64,000 nucleotides of DNA from Halorutilus salinus. Its GTDB lineage: Archaea > Halobacteriota > Halobacteria > Halobacteriales > Halorutilaceae. Location: contig NZ_RKLV01000006.1 in NCBI RefSeq assembly GCF_026242195.1, forward strand, positions 100,160 to 164,159, given 5' to 3'. Shown here piece after piece: positions 45,157 through 53,137 of this stretch. The notes below the pieces were generated by a model, which worked only from the letters and a program-made list of their open reading frames with translations, had not been told where the DNA came from and did not search any database. Position 1 is the stretch's first letter. The number at the start of each line of letters is the position of its first letter. The translations under genes were made by a program, and so were the position numbers.

Positions 45157-45780
45157 ATGGAGAAGACCGCCGAGGTACTTACGCGTCTCAAAGACGAATA
45201 CCCCGAAGCCGATACGACTCTCGACTATGAGATTCCGTACCAACTCCTCGTGGCGACGGTGCTTTCTGCGCAGTGCACCGACGAACGCGTCAACTCGGTC
45301 ACGCCCGCTCTTTTCGACGCCTACCCGACGCCTGAGGCGATGGCTGAGGCGGAACAGGAGGATGTCGAAGAGATGGTACGTCCGACGGGGTTCTACAGAC
45401 GCAAGGCGCGCCATCTGCGCGAAGGAGCGCGTACTATCGTCGATAAGTTCGACGGCGAGGTTCCGAAAAACGTCGATGACCTGACCGATGTAGAGGGCGT
45501 GGGGCGCAAGACGGCGAACGTCGTCGTATCGAACGCCTTTGGGACGCACGAGGGTATCGCCGTCGATACGCACGTACAGCGTCTCGCCCAACGTCTCGGT
45601 ATCGTCGAGACGGAGAACCGCGACGATATAGAGAAGGCTCTGCGCGAGAAGATTCCGCAGGACGACTGGGGGCTGGTCTCGCATCTTCTCATCTTCCACG
45701 GGCGCGCCGTCTGTTCCGCACGGTCACCCGACTGTGAGGCGTGCGTCCTTGAAGACCTATGTCCGTCGTCGCGCGTGTAG
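45157..45780 (+). CDS. nth: Endonuclease III
   Basis: DNA glycosylase/AP lyase that removes oxidised pyrimidines. It has 207 residues: helix-hairpin-helix [19 protein letters not shown] with the catalytic lysine, the catalytic aspartate in [15 protein letters not shown], and the 4Fe-4S loop [17 protein letters not shown] near the C-terminus. Confidence 0.94.
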   Translation: MEKTAEVLTRLKDEYPEADTTLDYEIPYQLLVATVLSAQCTDERVNSVTPALFDAYPTPEAMAEAEQEDVEEMVRPTGFYRRKARHLREGARTIVDKFDGEVPKNVDDLTDVEGVGRKTANVVVSNAFGTHEGIAVDTHVQRLAQRLGIVETENRDDIEKALREKIPQDDWGLVSHLLIFHGRAVCSARSPDCEACVLEDLCPSSRV

Positions 45781-45826
45781 ACGCAACCGAAAGTATCATA
45801 CGCGCAGACGGGATAAGTCCGGTACC

Positions 45827-46105
45827 ATGAAGATGCCGAGGCGTTTCAACACGCACTGCCCGCACTGCAACGCCCACCACGAGCACGAGGTAGAGCGCGT
45901 ACAGCGTGGGCGCGAGACGGGTATGAAATGGATAGACCGCCAGCGAGACCGCAACTCCGGTATCGGTAACGACGGCAAGTTCTCCAAGGTGCCGGGAGGA
46001 AACAAGCCCACCAAGAAGACCAACCTCATCTACCGTTGCACCGACTGCGGTAAAGCGCACGGACGCGAGGGATGGCGTGCCGGAAAGCTCGAACTGGAGG
46101 AGTAA
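45827..46105 (+). CDS. rpl44e: Ribosomal protein L44e
   Basis: A 92-residue large-subunit protein near the E site. Zinc-binding CPHC (residues 11-14) and CTDC pairs, with [20 protein letters not shown] at the start. The ATG at 45827 matches the family start. First gene of the conserved archaeal operon rpl44e-rps27e-aIF2a-nop10. Confidence 0.95.
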   Translation: MKMPRRFNTHCPHCNAHHEHEVERVQRGRETGMKWIDRQRDRNSGIGNDGKFSKVPGGNKPTKKTNLIYRCTDCGKAHGREGWRAGKLELEE

Positions 46106-46106
46106 G

Positions 46107-46280
46107 ATGACGAGCAGAATCCTACGCGTCGAGTGCGAAGACTGCGGGAACGAACAGGTCGTCTTCGAGCGCGCCGCGACAGAGATAGCGTGCGCCGTCT
46201 GTGGCTCCACGCTCGTGACGCCGACGGGCGGCAAGGGCGACGTACACGGTGAGAACGTCGAGGTAGTTGAGGCGCGGTAG
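46107..46280 (+). CDS. rps27e: Ribosomal protein S27e
   Basis: A 57-residue small-subunit protein with a four-cysteine zinc finger: [16 protein letters not shown], then [16 protein letters not shown]. It starts one base after the L44e stop. Confidence 0.95.
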   Translation: MTSRILRVECEDCGNEQVVFERAATEIACAVCGSTLVTPTGGKGDVHGENVEVVEAR

Positions 46281-46282
46281 AG

Positions 46283-47080
46283 ATGAAGTACTCGGGCTGG
46301 CCCGAACCCGGCGAACTCGTCGTCTCCGAGGTCACCGAGGTTGAGGACTTCGGTGCGTTCGTCGACCTCGTCGAGTACGAGGACAAGGAGGGTCTCATCC
46401 ACGTCTCGGAGGTCGCAAGCGGCTGGGTCAAGTACATACGCGACCACGTACGCGAGGGTCAGACGGTTGTGTGCAAGGTGCTGGAGGTCGACGAGGACAG
46501 CCAGCAGATCGACCTCTCGGCGAAGGACGTTAACGACCACCAGAGACAGGAGAAGATACAGGAGTGGAAGAACGAGACAAAGGCGGACAACTGGCTCTCG
46601 CGCGAGCTTGAGGACGACGAGGTCTACCGCGAGGTGGCGGAGGCTCTCATCGCACGTTACGGAACCATGTACGAGGCTCTCGAAGAGGGTGCCGTACGTG
46701 GCGAGGAGGTCTTCAAGGACGCCGGGATCGAGGGCGAACTCACCGAAACGCTGGCGGAGGTGGCACGTGAAAACATAAACGTCCCGTACGTCGAGATCAC
46801 GGGGTACGTCGATATAGAGACGACCGCGGCGGACGGCGTCGACGATGTCATAGAGGCGCTAAACGGCGTCGAGGTACCCGAGTACGAGGAGGCGGACGGC
46901 GATGTTGAGGTCGAGATCGAGTACGTCAGCGCGCCCGAGTACCGCATTACGGCGAAGGCGCACGACTACAAGACAGCACAGCGCGCGGTTGAGGACTGTG
47001 CCGAGATGGCGCGCGAACGCGTCGAATCGCTCGGCGGGCGCGGCGAGTACCACGAGGAGCCGCATACCTCCGAAGCCTGA
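46283..47080 (+). CDS. Translation initiation factor 2 alpha subunit
   Basis: The alpha subunit of aIF2, which brings initiator tRNA to the ribosome. It has 265 residues: an S1 RNA-binding domain (1-85; VEDFGAFVDLVEYEDKEGLI), a helical domain, and the C-terminal domain with VEIEYVSAPEYRITAKAHDY. ATG two bases after the S27e stop. Confidence 0.95.
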   Translation: MKYSGWPEPGELVVSEVTEVEDFGAFVDLVEYEDKEGLIHVSEVASGWVKYIRDHVREGQTVVCKVLEVDEDSQQIDLSAKDVNDHQRQEKIQEWKNETKADNWLSRELEDDEVYREVAEALIARYGTMYEALEEGAVRGEEVFKDAGIEGELTETLAEVARENINVPYVEITGYVDIETTAADGVDDVIEALNGVEVPEYEEADGDVEVEIEYVSAPEYRITAKAHDYKTAQRAVEDCAEMARERVESLGGRGEYHEEPHTSEA

Positions 47081-47081
47081 G

Positions 47082-47246
47082 ATGAAGGCGCTGATACGCG
47101 TCTGTGAGGACGACCACCAAGCCGTCTATACCCTCGGCGACACCTGTCCCGAATGCGGGGGGTCGACACGTAACACCGCACCGCCAAGGTTTTCACCCGA
47201 CGACGCATACGCCGAACACAGGAGGCGTACTAAATGGACGAAATAG
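47082..47246 (+). CDS. nop10: Ribosome biogenesis protein Nop10
   Basis: A 54-residue component of H/ACA RNPs that guide pseudouridylation of rRNA. It begins MKALIRVCEDDHQAVYTLGD; the zinc-binding part includes CPECGG, and YTLGDTCPECGG followed by APPRFSPDDAYAEHRRRTK is the family signature. The start is one base after the aIF2-alpha stop, and its 3' end overlaps the PAC2 gene by 13 bases. Confidence 0.94.
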   Translation: MKALIRVCEDDHQAVYTLGDTCPECGGSTRNTAPPRFSPDDAYAEHRRRTKWTK

Positions 47247-48001
47247 ACGTGGTCGATGTAGCCGAGATAGATACTGAGTCACCGGTTCTGGTAGAGGGTC
47301 TACCGGGTGTCGGACACGTGGGGAAGCTCGTCGCCGAGCATCTCGTCGACGAGTTCGACTCACGTTTGGTGCGTAGGATACATAGCCAGCACTTCCCGCC
47401 CCAGTGTACCGTCGGTGAGGACGGCACGACAGAACTCACCTCCGCGGAGATCTACGAACTCGAAGCCGACGGTGTGGAGACGCTCGTCCTGACGGGCGAC
47501 CACCAGTCGCAGACGATAGACGGACATTACAAGATAGCCGACCGCGTACTCGGTATCGCCGACGAGGCGGATGTCGGACGTATCTACGCCCTCGGTGGCG
47601 TCGCAACCGGCGAACTCGTCGAGGAGTATGGCGTCGTAGGCGCGGCGAACTCCGAAACGCTCGTCGACGAGATGTCGGAGCACGGTGTCGGGTTCGACGA
47701 AGGCGAGCCGGAAGGCGGCATCGTCGGTGTCTCGGGCTTGCTCCTCGGCTTGGGTGAGCGCCGCGGCTTCGAAGCCGCCTGCCTCATGGGCGAGACCAGC
47801 GGCTACCTTGTCGACCCCAAGAGCGCACAGGCTGTCCTCGACGTGCTCTGCGACGCCCTCGACTTCGAGGTCGACACCGAACAGCTTGAGGACAGAGCCG
47901 AGGAAATGGAGGAGGTCGTAAAACGTCTGGAGGAGATGAATCAGGAACCGGGTGGTATGGGTAGCTTCCCTGCGGACGACGACCTGCGGTATATCGGGTA
48001 G
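47234..48001 (+). CDS. PAC2/proteasome-assembly chaperone family protein
   Basis: A 255-residue PAC2-family (COG2047) protein, related to eukaryotic proteasome assembly chaperones. VLVEGLPGVGHVGKLVAEHL near residue 17, LVLTGDHQSQTIDGHYKIAD, and YALGGVATGELVEEYGVVGA are typical. A C-terminal helical tail (EEMEEVVKRLEEMNQEPGG) follows. It closes the ribosomal operon. Confidence 0.9.
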   Translation: MDEIDVVDVAEIDTESPVLVEGLPGVGHVGKLVAEHLVDEFDSRLVRRIHSQHFPPQCTVGEDGTTELTSAEIYELEADGVETLVLTGDHQSQTIDGHYKIADRVLGIADEADVGRIYALGGVATGELVEEYGVVGAANSETLVDEMSEHGVGFDEGEPEGGIVGVSGLLLGLGERRGFEAACLMGETSGYLVDPKSAQAVLDVLCDALDFEVDTEQLEDRAEEMEEVVKRLEEMNQEPGGMGSFPADDDLRYIG

Positions 48002-48027
48002 ACGGCTCGCTCGTATCTACTTTCACA

Positions 48028-48043
48028 CACAGATTTATCTGTG
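48028..48043. promoter_or_regulatory. Palindrome containing a TATA box
   Basis: CACAGAT and ATCTGTG flank TT, so the central GATTTATC doubles as a TATA-like box. It sits 21 to 36 bases before the ATG of the restriction-gene remnant at 48064. A protein bound here would block transcription, the usual arrangement for autoregulated restriction genes. Confidence 0.5.
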
Positions 48044-48063
48044 GCGACGGTCAGTTTTACCGC

Positions 48064-48309
48064 ATGGCAGACGCCTCTTCGCTCTTAGAGTCTATCGAGG
48101 GGATCTCCTCGCGTATCTCGGAAGACATGAGCGAGCAGGACGTGGAGAACGCGTTTCTGGACGAAGACTTCTTTCAGACGCTCGGCTACGAAGGCGCGGG
48201 CGTCGATTTACGGAGCGAGTTTACTCTGCCCGACGACCGACGTCCCGACTACGTGACTTTGGACGACAACGAGTCCGTTACTGTCATCCACTCGTTTTTC
48301 TGTCCCTGA
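48064..48309 (+). pseudogene. N-terminal remnant of an Eco57I-like restriction-modification gene
   Basis: An 81-residue frame whose sequence (EDMSEQDVENAFLDEDFFQT, LGYEGAGVDLRSEFTLP, RRPDYVTLDDNESVTVI) resembles the start of haloarchaeal Eco57I-type or type IIG enzymes with an N-terminal PD-(D/E)XK nuclease. It breaks off just where the catalytic ExK strand should come, ending in HSFFCP and a stop. The lost middle would contain the methyltransferase. A matching C-terminal remnant lies at 49575. It may still be translated, but it is not a complete enzyme. Confidence 0.6.
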
Positions 48310-48310
48310 T

Positions 48311-49384
48311 CTACCAAGCATCATCGAACTCGACTCCAAGACCGCATTTTTCCGCCAAATTATTCAACCTCTCGTACTTGACTTTGCTGTTGTCGTGCGT
48401 CTCGACATAATACCCGCCCGTCAGTTCGCGGGGAGATCGCATTTCCTTGTCTTCATCCGGGTACGTGGTCTGGTCGTGGATGGTAATTCTGTCTCTTCCG
48501 GGTCTGTACGGGAGAGGCTCAACCTCGGAAATCAAACCGCGGTTTTTGACGAGATAGTCCACCGCCTTACCCATCAAGTTCCCCTGCAAATCGTCGCTGA
48601 AAGTAGCCACGACCTCGTTGTTGCTCTTTATTCTTATTATGTACTCGCTAGACTTGGTGTCGGCGGGAGGAGAGTCAGGTGGCTCTACTTCTTCGGGTTG
48701 TGAGTCTCCATCAGTATCTATCTCCGTTTCGATGTCCTCCACGAGTCTGTCGATCATCTCCTTGGCTTGCGACTCCGCCTGCGAGGAGATAACGTCTGAA
48801 ACAGATTCCGTTAGCGTATTTTTGATTTCATCTGCCAAGCCCTCCTTCTCATTTTCGAGGATGATCCGAGCCTCCTGCAGTTTGTTGATCCGTGTCGCTA
48901 TTTTTTCGGAATCCCCCGTCTGTATCGATCCTTTGGTGAAGGCTCTCAGCACTGTCACTCTGTTTGATAGGTCTTGGAGATGTAGGTTCGCAAGATTATC
49001 TATCTCTATTTTGGAGTCGACGACTCGGCGACGATAGAATTCATATCTTTTTCCGTTTGTCAGAATGCCCCAGTTTACATCCTCGTTCTTCAGGTATGCG
49101 GAGAGCTGATCCCTGTGTGTTTCGTTTAGAGGAGTGTCTACCCCCTTAGCCTCGATGAACGCGACGGGTGCCCCCTCCAAAATCAGCGCGTAATCTACCT
49201 TGTACGTCTTTCCGAACGCTTTCACCGAATACTCAAGCTGTGTATTATCGGGAATCTCCCAATCAAGAATTTCGAGAAAATCCCGCAGCACGGCAGCCTT
49301 TGTTGTGGCTTCCCCCATCTGTGGCGAGTCGTCGATGGTAGATTGAGCATCTTCAATATATTTCTCTACTTCATTTCCATCCAT
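48311..49384 (-). CDS. Restriction-type nuclease protein with HsdR_N-like domain
   Basis: A 357-residue protein. The N-terminal 150 residues are an HsdR_N-like PD-(D/E)XK fold: YKVDYALILEGAPVAFIEAK supplies the D...ExK residues, preceded by EILDWEIPDNTQLEYSVKAF. A coiled helical middle (INKLQEARIILENEKEGLAD) and a C-terminal domain rich in charged residues follow. Relatives in haloarchaea stand alone, without HsdM/HsdS, and their role is unknown. Codon use and composition are clearly more AT-rich than in the neighbours, which points to transfer. It lies between two remnants of another restriction gene. Confidence 0.75.
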   Translation of the reverse strand: MDGNEVEKYIEDAQSTIDDSPQMGEATTKAAVLRDFLEILDWEIPDNTQLEYSVKAFGKTYKVDYALILEGAPVAFIEAKGVDTPLNETHRDQLSAYLKNEDVNWGILTNGKRYEFYRRRVVDSKIEIDNLANLHLQDLSNRVTVLRAFTKGSIQTGDSEKIATRINKLQEARIILENEKEGLADEIKNTLTESVSDVISSQAESQAKEMIDRLVEDIETEIDTDGDSQPEEVEPPDSPPADTKSSEYIIRIKSNNEVVATFSDDLQGNLMGKAVDYLVKNRGLISEVEPLPYRPGRDRITIHDQTTYPDEDKEMRSPRELTGGYYVETHDNSKVKYERLNNLAEKCGLGVEFDDAW

Positions 49385-49402
49385 AACTGCGTGGTTGTTA
49401 TC

Positions 49403-49418
49403 AGAATGTATTCATTCT
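49403..49418. promoter_or_regulatory. Palindrome in the promoter of the HsdR_N-type gene
   Basis: AGAATG and CATTCT flank TATT. It lies 19 to 34 bases before the ATG at 49384, so it overlaps the expected TATA region. A similar TATA-overlapping palindrome precedes the remnant gene at 48064. Confidence 0.45.
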
Positions 49419-49460
49419 TAGTGTTTCCGGTGCGGATTATTTTGAGATTCCGCCTGAACA

Positions 49461-49551
49461 GCGAGCGACGGAGGAGCGAGCGGGTAGTTTTTGATCCAGC
49501 TTTTTGCGAGGAGTGGTGAGTGTTAGCGAACCCGACGAAGTAAAAAGCTGG
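49461..49551. repeat. 91-bp hairpin repeat, copy 1
   Basis: A repeat beginning GCGAGCGACG and ending AAAAAGCTGG, nearly the same as the copy at 49931. It contains inverted ends CCAGCTTTTT (49496-49505) and AAAAAGCTGG (49542-49551), which would form a ten-base stem, and a GAGCGA repeat at its left side. It lies between the two restriction genes, 24 bases before the C-terminal remnant. Confidence 0.75.
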
Positions 49552-49574
49552 AGTGGCAGACACGCCGCTACCCC

Positions 49575-49922
49575 GTGAACGCCGACTACGGATACGACGA
49601 AGAGGACGAAGTCTGGGAGGTCACCGCCGGGCGCTCCGACCGCATCACAGACCCACGCATCGATACCGAAGACCGCGCGTGGTACGTCTACGAAGCCGTG
49701 AACGGACGTAACGTCAAAAGCGGCGAAGCGACGAGTATACCGGTTCCGCGCTCGGACGATGGGGTGGAAGAACTCCTCGGCGCGCTCGACGAAGACTGCC
49801 GAGAGGTGGAGAGCACGGACATAGAAGCTCTTGAGGCGGAGATAGACGAAGCCGTCTACGACCTGTTCGACCTGACCGACGAAGAGCGCGAAGTAATCGA
49901 GGAGTATCTGGAGGTCTTCTGA
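49575..49922 (+). pseudogene. C-terminal remnant of an Eco57I-like restriction-modification gene
   Basis: A 115-residue frame with a GTG start. The C-terminal part (IDEAVYDLFDLTDEEREVIE) is the typical ending of type IIG and BREX-like methyltransferase/restriction proteins, where it closes the target-recognition domain. No methyltransferase motif is present. It fits the missing end of the fragment at 48064, which is on the same strand. It could be expressed as a small acidic protein, but no function is expected. Confidence 0.55.
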
Positions 49923-49930
49923 GCGTTACC

Positions 49931-50021
49931 GCGAGCGACGTAAGGAGCGAGCGGGTAGTTTTTGATCCAGGTTTTTGCAAGTCGGGTGAGAGTCAGCGAA
50001 CCCGACGAAGTAAAAAGCTGG
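49931..50021. repeat. 91-bp hairpin repeat, copy 2
   Basis: Second copy of the repeat at 49461, nine bases after the C-terminal remnant. The stem here is CCAGGTTTTT and AAAAAGCTGG, with one mismatch. The right end adjoins the stop of the DUF151 gene. The pair brackets the remnant at a spacing of about 470 bases. Confidence 0.75.
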
Positions 50022-50022
50022 A

Positions 50023-50448
50023 TTAGATATCCCTGAACTCTATCTCATCCTCGGTTCTACCCGCCTCCTCCATGACGTTTTCGGCTACCTCGATAGGACA
50101 CTCCGTACGTGTTGCGAGAGCCGCGGCGTCGCTGGGACGCGCGTCTATGGTAAACTCCTCGCGCTCGCCGCCGTCGTACCTCTCGACGTGTACCTTTGCG
50201 TAGAAGGTTCCGTTCATCAGGTCGTCGATCACGATACGGTCGACAGCGCCCCCCATCTCGTTGACAGTGTTGAGAAGGAGGTCGTGTGTCAGAGGGCGTT
50301 CGAAGGTCTCGTCCGATACGCCGACCTGTATCGAACGCGCTTGGTCGCCCGTTATCATAATAGGGAGGTAACGGTCGCCCGCCTCGACGACGACTGCATG
50401 GGCGTCGTCGCCCGCGGCTCCGACACCCTTGATACGCGCGTTTAGCAT
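50023..50448 (-). CDS. Bifunctional nuclease family protein (DUF151)
   Basis: A 141-residue BFN/DUF151 protein. It shows LPIMITGDQARSIQVG near residue 28, THDLLLNTVNEMGGAVDRIV, and TIDARPSDAAALATRTECPI, the most conserved block. Plant and bacterial relatives have nuclease activity, but the archaeal role is unknown. Confidence 0.9.
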   Translation of the reverse strand: MLNARIKGVGAAGDDAHAVVVEAGDRYLPIMITGDQARSIQVGVSDETFERPLTHDLLLNTVNEMGGAVDRIVIDDLMNGTFYAKVHVERYDGGEREEFTIDARPSDAAALATRTECPIEVAENVMEEAGRTEDEIEFRDI

Positions 50449-50489
50449 GAACCACCTTGGTTCTCTTACTACTTTATCCCAACGGTGGC

Positions 50490-51284
50490 TCAGCTCTTCT
50501 TGGAGACACCGTTCTCGAAAAGACTGCTGTTCGGCACGACGTGCTCGCGGTCGCCGTCGTCGATACGTGTCGTGAGCAGGTCGACCTCCTGAACGACGCC
50601 CTCAACCTCCCCGATACGTACCCTGTCCCCGACGCCGTACTGGTGTGTCGAGATGACGTACAGACCGCTAACGGCGCTCGGAAGGACGAGACGGAGTGCG
50701 ACGAGCGTCACCGCGACGGCTCCGAAGAGGTAGGCTGTGAGAAGGACATAAAGCGCCAAGGTCGAGACGCCTAACTGGCTTAGAGCCATGAGGACGGCGA
50801 CGAAGACGACGGAGTAACGGACGATAGACGGCAGAACCCCGATCTCGGTGACGTTGACGCCTTCGAGACGTTCGGATACGACGACAGCCGCCTTGTCGCC
50901 GAGTATCGCACCGAAGACGAGTACGAAGAAAGCCGCGACGACGTTGGGTACGTACCCCGTTACGCGGAGTACGATAGCCTGATCGAACGGGTCGAAACGC
51001 AGAAGATCGGCTGATACGAAGATAGCGGCGGCGTAGACGAACCACTCGGCTGTCGTGGCTACGATACCCACGGTGCTCGTACCGAACGAGTCGGCGACGC
51101 GTTCGAAGGTTGTTCCTTCCACGAAGTCGTCGACACCCGTCGATCTGCTGACACGGACGAGAACGCGGCGTACGGTGTACCCGACGACGAGACCGACGAG
51201 AAGGACGACGCCTGAGAGCGCGAGCACCGCGGGGTCGATCCCCATGATACCGTCCGCCGTCGCACGTGTGACCGTTACGGGCAT
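50490..51284 (-). CDS. MscS-family mechanosensitive channel
   Basis: A 264-residue membrane protein with four or five helices (LALSGVVLLVGLVVGYTVRR at the start) and a C-terminal MscS beta domain containing YGVGDRVRIGEVEGVVQEVD and VPNSSLFENGV. It probably releases solutes at low osmolarity. The gene follows dacZ with no gap (TGAATG), so c-di-AMP signalling and channel are co-expressed. Confidence 0.85.
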   Translation of the reverse strand: MPVTVTRATADGIMGIDPAVLALSGVVLLVGLVVGYTVRRVLVRVSRSTGVDDFVEGTTFERVADSFGTSTVGIVATTAEWFVYAAAIFVSADLLRFDPFDQAIVLRVTGYVPNVVAAFFVLVFGAILGDKAAVVVSERLEGVNVTEIGVLPSIVRYSVVFVAVLMALSQLGVSTLALYVLLTAYLFGAVAVTLVALRLVLPSAVSGLYVISTHQYGVGDRVRIGEVEGVVQEVDLLTTRIDDGDREHVVPNSSLFENGVSKKS

Positions 51285-52070
51285 TCAGTACTCCTCCGGA
51301 TCGAGTTCGAGTATGAGTTCGCCGCTCCTGAAGACACGTACCATCCTGTCGCTCTCGCTAAGGACGACCGAGACGGCGTTGGTGTCGCGCGTAACCGAAG
51401 CCGCCGCCATATGTCGCGTGCCGAGACCGCGTGGGATGTCGATACCTTCGCCGTCGGCTTCGAGGTATCTGTACGCCGAGACTATCTTTCCGCTGTCGCT
51501 TATAACGAAAGCCCCATCGAGACGCGAGAACTCCTTGAGCATGACGTTTACGATAGGGTCGCCGACGTGGACGTGCGACTTCTCGAACGGGTTGTACGAG
51601 AGTTCGCGCGACTTTTCCATGACGTTGCCCGCGTCGCCGACCACGAACAGCGCCCCGATCGGCTTGCCTTTCTGCCCTTTCTTCCCAAGCTCTATGGAAA
51701 GCTCCACGACGTCACGTATCACGGACGGCTCCGCCTTCGATTCGGTGAAAAGGCTGTAAAGACCCGAACGCACCGACTCGGTGACCTTGAAACGCGAGAA
51801 CGTATCCGGCTCAGAACCGAACACGCCGTCGACGCAGACGATCTCGTCGCCCTCCTCGACCAGCCCGTTTTCGAGCGCCCCCTCGACGCCGTAACGGACG
51901 CGATCCTCGAACCTGTCGAAGTCGAGAGGAAGCGAGACATCGCCGTCCTCGGACGAGACCACGACCGTCTCAACCTCGTCGAACCCCGCAGGCAGGTTTG
52001 TTTCGGACGCAAAGACGAGAAGCTTGTCCGCGTCCGCGACTATCTCGGCGACGCCTTCTTCGAGGGTCAT
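51285..52070 (-). CDS. dacZ: Diadenylate cyclase
   Basis: Makes cyclic di-AMP from ATP. It has 261 residues. The C-terminal DAC (DisA_N) domain carries LDGAFVISDSGKIVSAYRYL with the DGA motif near residue 183 and GLGTRHMAAASVTRDTNAVS, where the usual RHR is RHM. The N-terminal half is specific to the archaeal DacZ class. Co-transcribed with the MscS channel gene. Confidence 0.88.
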   Translation of the reverse strand: MTLEEGVAEIVADADKLLVFASETNLPAGFDEVETVVVSSEDGDVSLPLDFDRFEDRVRYGVEGALENGLVEEGDEIVCVDGVFGSEPDTFSRFKVTESVRSGLYSLFTESKAEPSVIRDVVELSIELGKKGQKGKPIGALFVVGDAGNVMEKSRELSYNPFEKSHVHVGDPIVNVMLKEFSRLDGAFVISDSGKIVSAYRYLEADGEGIDIPRGLGTRHMAAASVTRDTNAVSVVLSESDRMVRVFRSGELILELDPEEY

Positions 52071-52155
52071 TCGTTTCAGTATAGAAGGTACGTAGTAAAG
52101 AACTTTGGCAGACGCCCGTCAGACGGACGGTGGAATTGGAAACCGATACGGACAG

Positions 52156-52651
52156 TCATCCCACGTCCACCGTTCTGACCACCGTTCTTTCGCCCTTGTA
52201 CTCGGCGTAGAAGACGAAGGTCTCCTCGTCGCCGGGGCAGAATGAGTAGTCGTTTCCTCCGGCTATATCGACGTCTGTTCCTCCTACACAGACGATCTCG
52301 TTCATGAGCCTCTTCGTTTCGCCGACGCTCTGTCTGTCGACGTTAGACCAGACGAGGTGGTCGCGTCCGCCCTCCGCGGCTACGTATATCCTGTCGGCTC
52401 TGGTATAGTCGACGAGTGTTACGTCGAGAGCTATCTCCTCCGGAAAGGAGCACTCGCTACTGCTACCTATATCGACCGCTTTTTTCGACGGTTATACCCA
52501 CCACCGGGGGCGAACCGGATCTGTTCTGTTCCAGGTAGTCGAGGGCTACGGCACCCACGAAACCGACGAGAAGGACGGCTAAGGCTATCAGAAGCACCGT
52601 ACCGACGGTGGTCGAGAGTCCGCCATCGCCGCGCGCCGACCCGCGTCTCAT
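52156..52651 (-). pseudogene. Type IV pilin gene with a frameshift at an A6 run
   Basis: The start encodes a class III signal peptide and the pilin N-terminus: basic MRRGSARGDGG, then the hydrophobic LSTTVGTVLLIALAVLLVGF, with likely cleavage after GG. The frame closes early at 52463. If one A is removed from the six-A run at 52485-52480 (minus strand), the frame continues: TVEKAVDIGSSSECSFPEEI, through RADRIYVAAEGG and DYSFCPGDEETFVFYAEY, to a stop at 52156, giving 164 residues. The downstream sequence has coding character, so this is a recent single-base event, a sequencing error, or a phase-variable or recoded pilin. Confidence 0.75.
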
Positions 52652-52746
52652 TAAGCGAGATTTAGCGCGTAACTACATTAGCGCTGTGGCGCGTCTTCCG
52701 AAGATTGAACAAGTTTATGTCACGAAGGCGTCCAAGGAAGGATAAG

Positions 52747-53130
52747 ATGGCAGTAGAGCAGAAACAGGTACGTGACCTGCAGGAAGGCAACTACGTTATG
52801 ATAGACGAAGAGCCGTGTACCATAGTTGGATACTCGACATCGAAGCCCGGTAAGCACGGGAGCGCAAAGGCGCGTGTCGAGGGCAGGGGTGTCTTCGACG
52901 ACCAGCGACGGTCGTTCTCGTTACCCGTCGACGCCGACGTTCAGGTTCCTATCATAGAGCGGAAGCAGGGTCAGGTCGTTTCGCGCACGAGCGACGACAT
53001 CGTACAGGTGATGGATCTCGATACGTACGAGACGGTCGACATGAAGATGCCGGGCGACATGGCTGTCGAGGAGGATGAGACTATAACCTTCCTCGAAGGT
53101 ATGGGTCAGCGCCGCGTCGTTGAGGAGTAG
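52747..53130 (+). CDS. Translation factor aIF5A
   Basis: Elongation/initiation factor that relieves stalled ribosomes. It has 127 residues. The lysine that is hypusinated or deoxyhypusinated sits in [17 protein letters not shown] near residue 37. The C-terminal OB domain includes [19 protein letters not shown]. The ATG at 52747 is the family start. The adjacent speB makes or uses polyamine precursors needed for the modification. Confidence 0.95.
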   Translation: MAVEQKQVRDLQEGNYVMIDEEPCTIVGYSTSKPGKHGSAKARVEGRGVFDDQRRSFSLPVDADVQVPIIERKQGQVVSRTSDDIVQVMDLDTYETVDMKMPGDMAVEEDETITFLEGMGQRRVVEE

Positions 53131-53137
53131 GTCGTCT

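Noticed and set aside
48311..49384. Complete type I restriction system
   Set aside because: Only an HsdR_N-like protein is present; no helicase motor, HsdM or HsdS is found in the window.
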